A DNA stretch of 33,122 bases from JBBDMW01 sp040878005 (GTDB lineage Bacteria; Chloroflexota; Dehalococcoidia; Lucifugimonadales; Lucifugimonadaceae). The notes beneath the pieces are model-generated. The model saw nothing but the letters and a program-made list of their open reading frames with translations, was not told the origin of the DNA and made no database searches. The number at the start of each line of letters is the position of its first letter. Position 1 is the stretch's first letter. Both the position numbers and the translations under genes were made by a program. The stretch covers positions 1-33,122 of the forward strand of contig JBBDMW010000019.1 of NCBI GenBank assembly GCA_040878005.1. The letters run 5' to 3'. Shown here piece by piece: positions 33,002-33,122 of this stretch.

Positions 33002-33122
33002 TTACAGTCTTGATGCGGGGGTTGCCCCTCTGATGCCGCCGTGCGGACGGTGGTGATTGTAGTAGCGCAGGTAACCGGGCAGCTCTGCCAACCGCTCTGT
33101 ATTGGAAGTGAACGGCCTTGAG
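32881..33122 (-). mobile_element. partial IS481/IS3-like insertion sequence
   Basis: The window ends inside an insertion sequence. Its transposase 3' end is at 33002-33122. The element's outer end may be at TGTGACCGGC (32881), because IS481-type ends often begin TGTGA, but the other end is outside the window, so neither terminal repeat nor target duplication can be confirmed. Confidence 0.45.
33002..33122 (-). CDS. transposase, integrase catalytic core (3' fragment)
   Basis: The last 39 codons of a DDE transposase, cut by the window edge. The translation includes TERLAELPGYLRYYNHHRPH followed by GGIRGATPASRL and a TAA stop. The YNxxRPH motif and the closing PASRL are the hallmark of the C-terminal rve domain in IS481 and related IS3-type elements, in which the stretch after the catalytic Glu ends this way. 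The catalytic residues themselves lie outside the window, so activity cannot be judged. Confidence 0.85.
   Translation of the reverse strand, partial: SRPFTSNTERLAELPGYLRYYNHHRPHGGIRGATPASRL

Noticed and set aside
1..33122. CRISPR arrays, tRNA or rRNA genes, phage genes, toxin-antitoxin pairs
   Set aside because: No regularly spaced repeats, cloverleaf-like or rRNA-like stretches, phage structural genes or toxin partners for the XRE protein were seen.

Overview
The window is a piece of a bacterial chromosome or metagenomic contig dominated by cell-surface polysaccharide genes. GC is moderately high (roughly the mid-50s by eye). TTG and GTG starts and strong AGGAGG ribosome sites are common. 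No rRNA, tRNA or taxonomic marker is present, so lineage is not settled. A Gram-negative-like or Chloroflexota-type environmental bacterium is a guess from protein style only.

Region 1 (1-5500): a compact glycan-tailoring block. A PLP-dependent fold-type I enzyme (HisC/CobD-like, minus strand) diverges from a LicD-family phosphotransferase fused to an Ig-like domain. A short CTP:phosphoethanolamine/phosphocholine-type cytidylyltransferase follows, then an alkaline-phosphatase-superfamily phosphodiesterase. Together these could make an amino-alcohol phosphate, activate it with CTP, transfer it to a glycan, and hydrolyse phosphoesters. The order of steps is inference.

Region 2 (5500-9700): a long gene-poor, more AT-rich stretch, a small XRE-type repressor, then a soluble histidine kinase with an unrecognised 200-residue N-terminus and its OmpR-type response regulator. 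A perfect 12-bp hairpin closes this block against the convergent polysaccharide operon.

Region 3 (9722-32478, all minus strand): a Wzx/Wzy-type exopolysaccharide cluster. In transcription order it has a WecG/TagA/CpsF glycosyltransferase, a membrane GT2, a polyprenyl-phosphate sugar-phosphate transferase, a Wzx flippase, GT2, a Gfo/Idh/MocA oxidoreductase and DegT aminotransferase pair (amino sugar), and a membrane-anchored glycoside hydrolase. Next comes a five-gene acyl/aminoacyl tailoring module (GNAT, acyl carrier protein, acyl-AMP ligase, PLP decarboxylase, ATP-grasp). The rest is GT4, a Wzz/CpsC chain-length protein, a CpsD-like ATPase with a degenerate P-loop, a Wzy/O-antigen-ligase-like polymerase and, under its own promoter, a polysaccharide deacetylase. 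Many junctions overlap by 1-8 bases (ATGA, TTGA, TAATG), indicating translational coupling. Two very small genes, one of them a two-helix membrane peptide, sit at the Wzz/CpsD/Wzy junctions.

Region 4 (32479-33122): a gene-free stretch and the 3' end of an IS481/IS3-like transposase running off the window.

The two most interesting systems are the LicD/cytidylyltransferase/PLP/phosphodiesterase block and the carrier-protein tailoring module. The latter's ligase and decarboxylase resemble exosortase-A-associated families although no exosortase or PEP-CTERM protein is in view.
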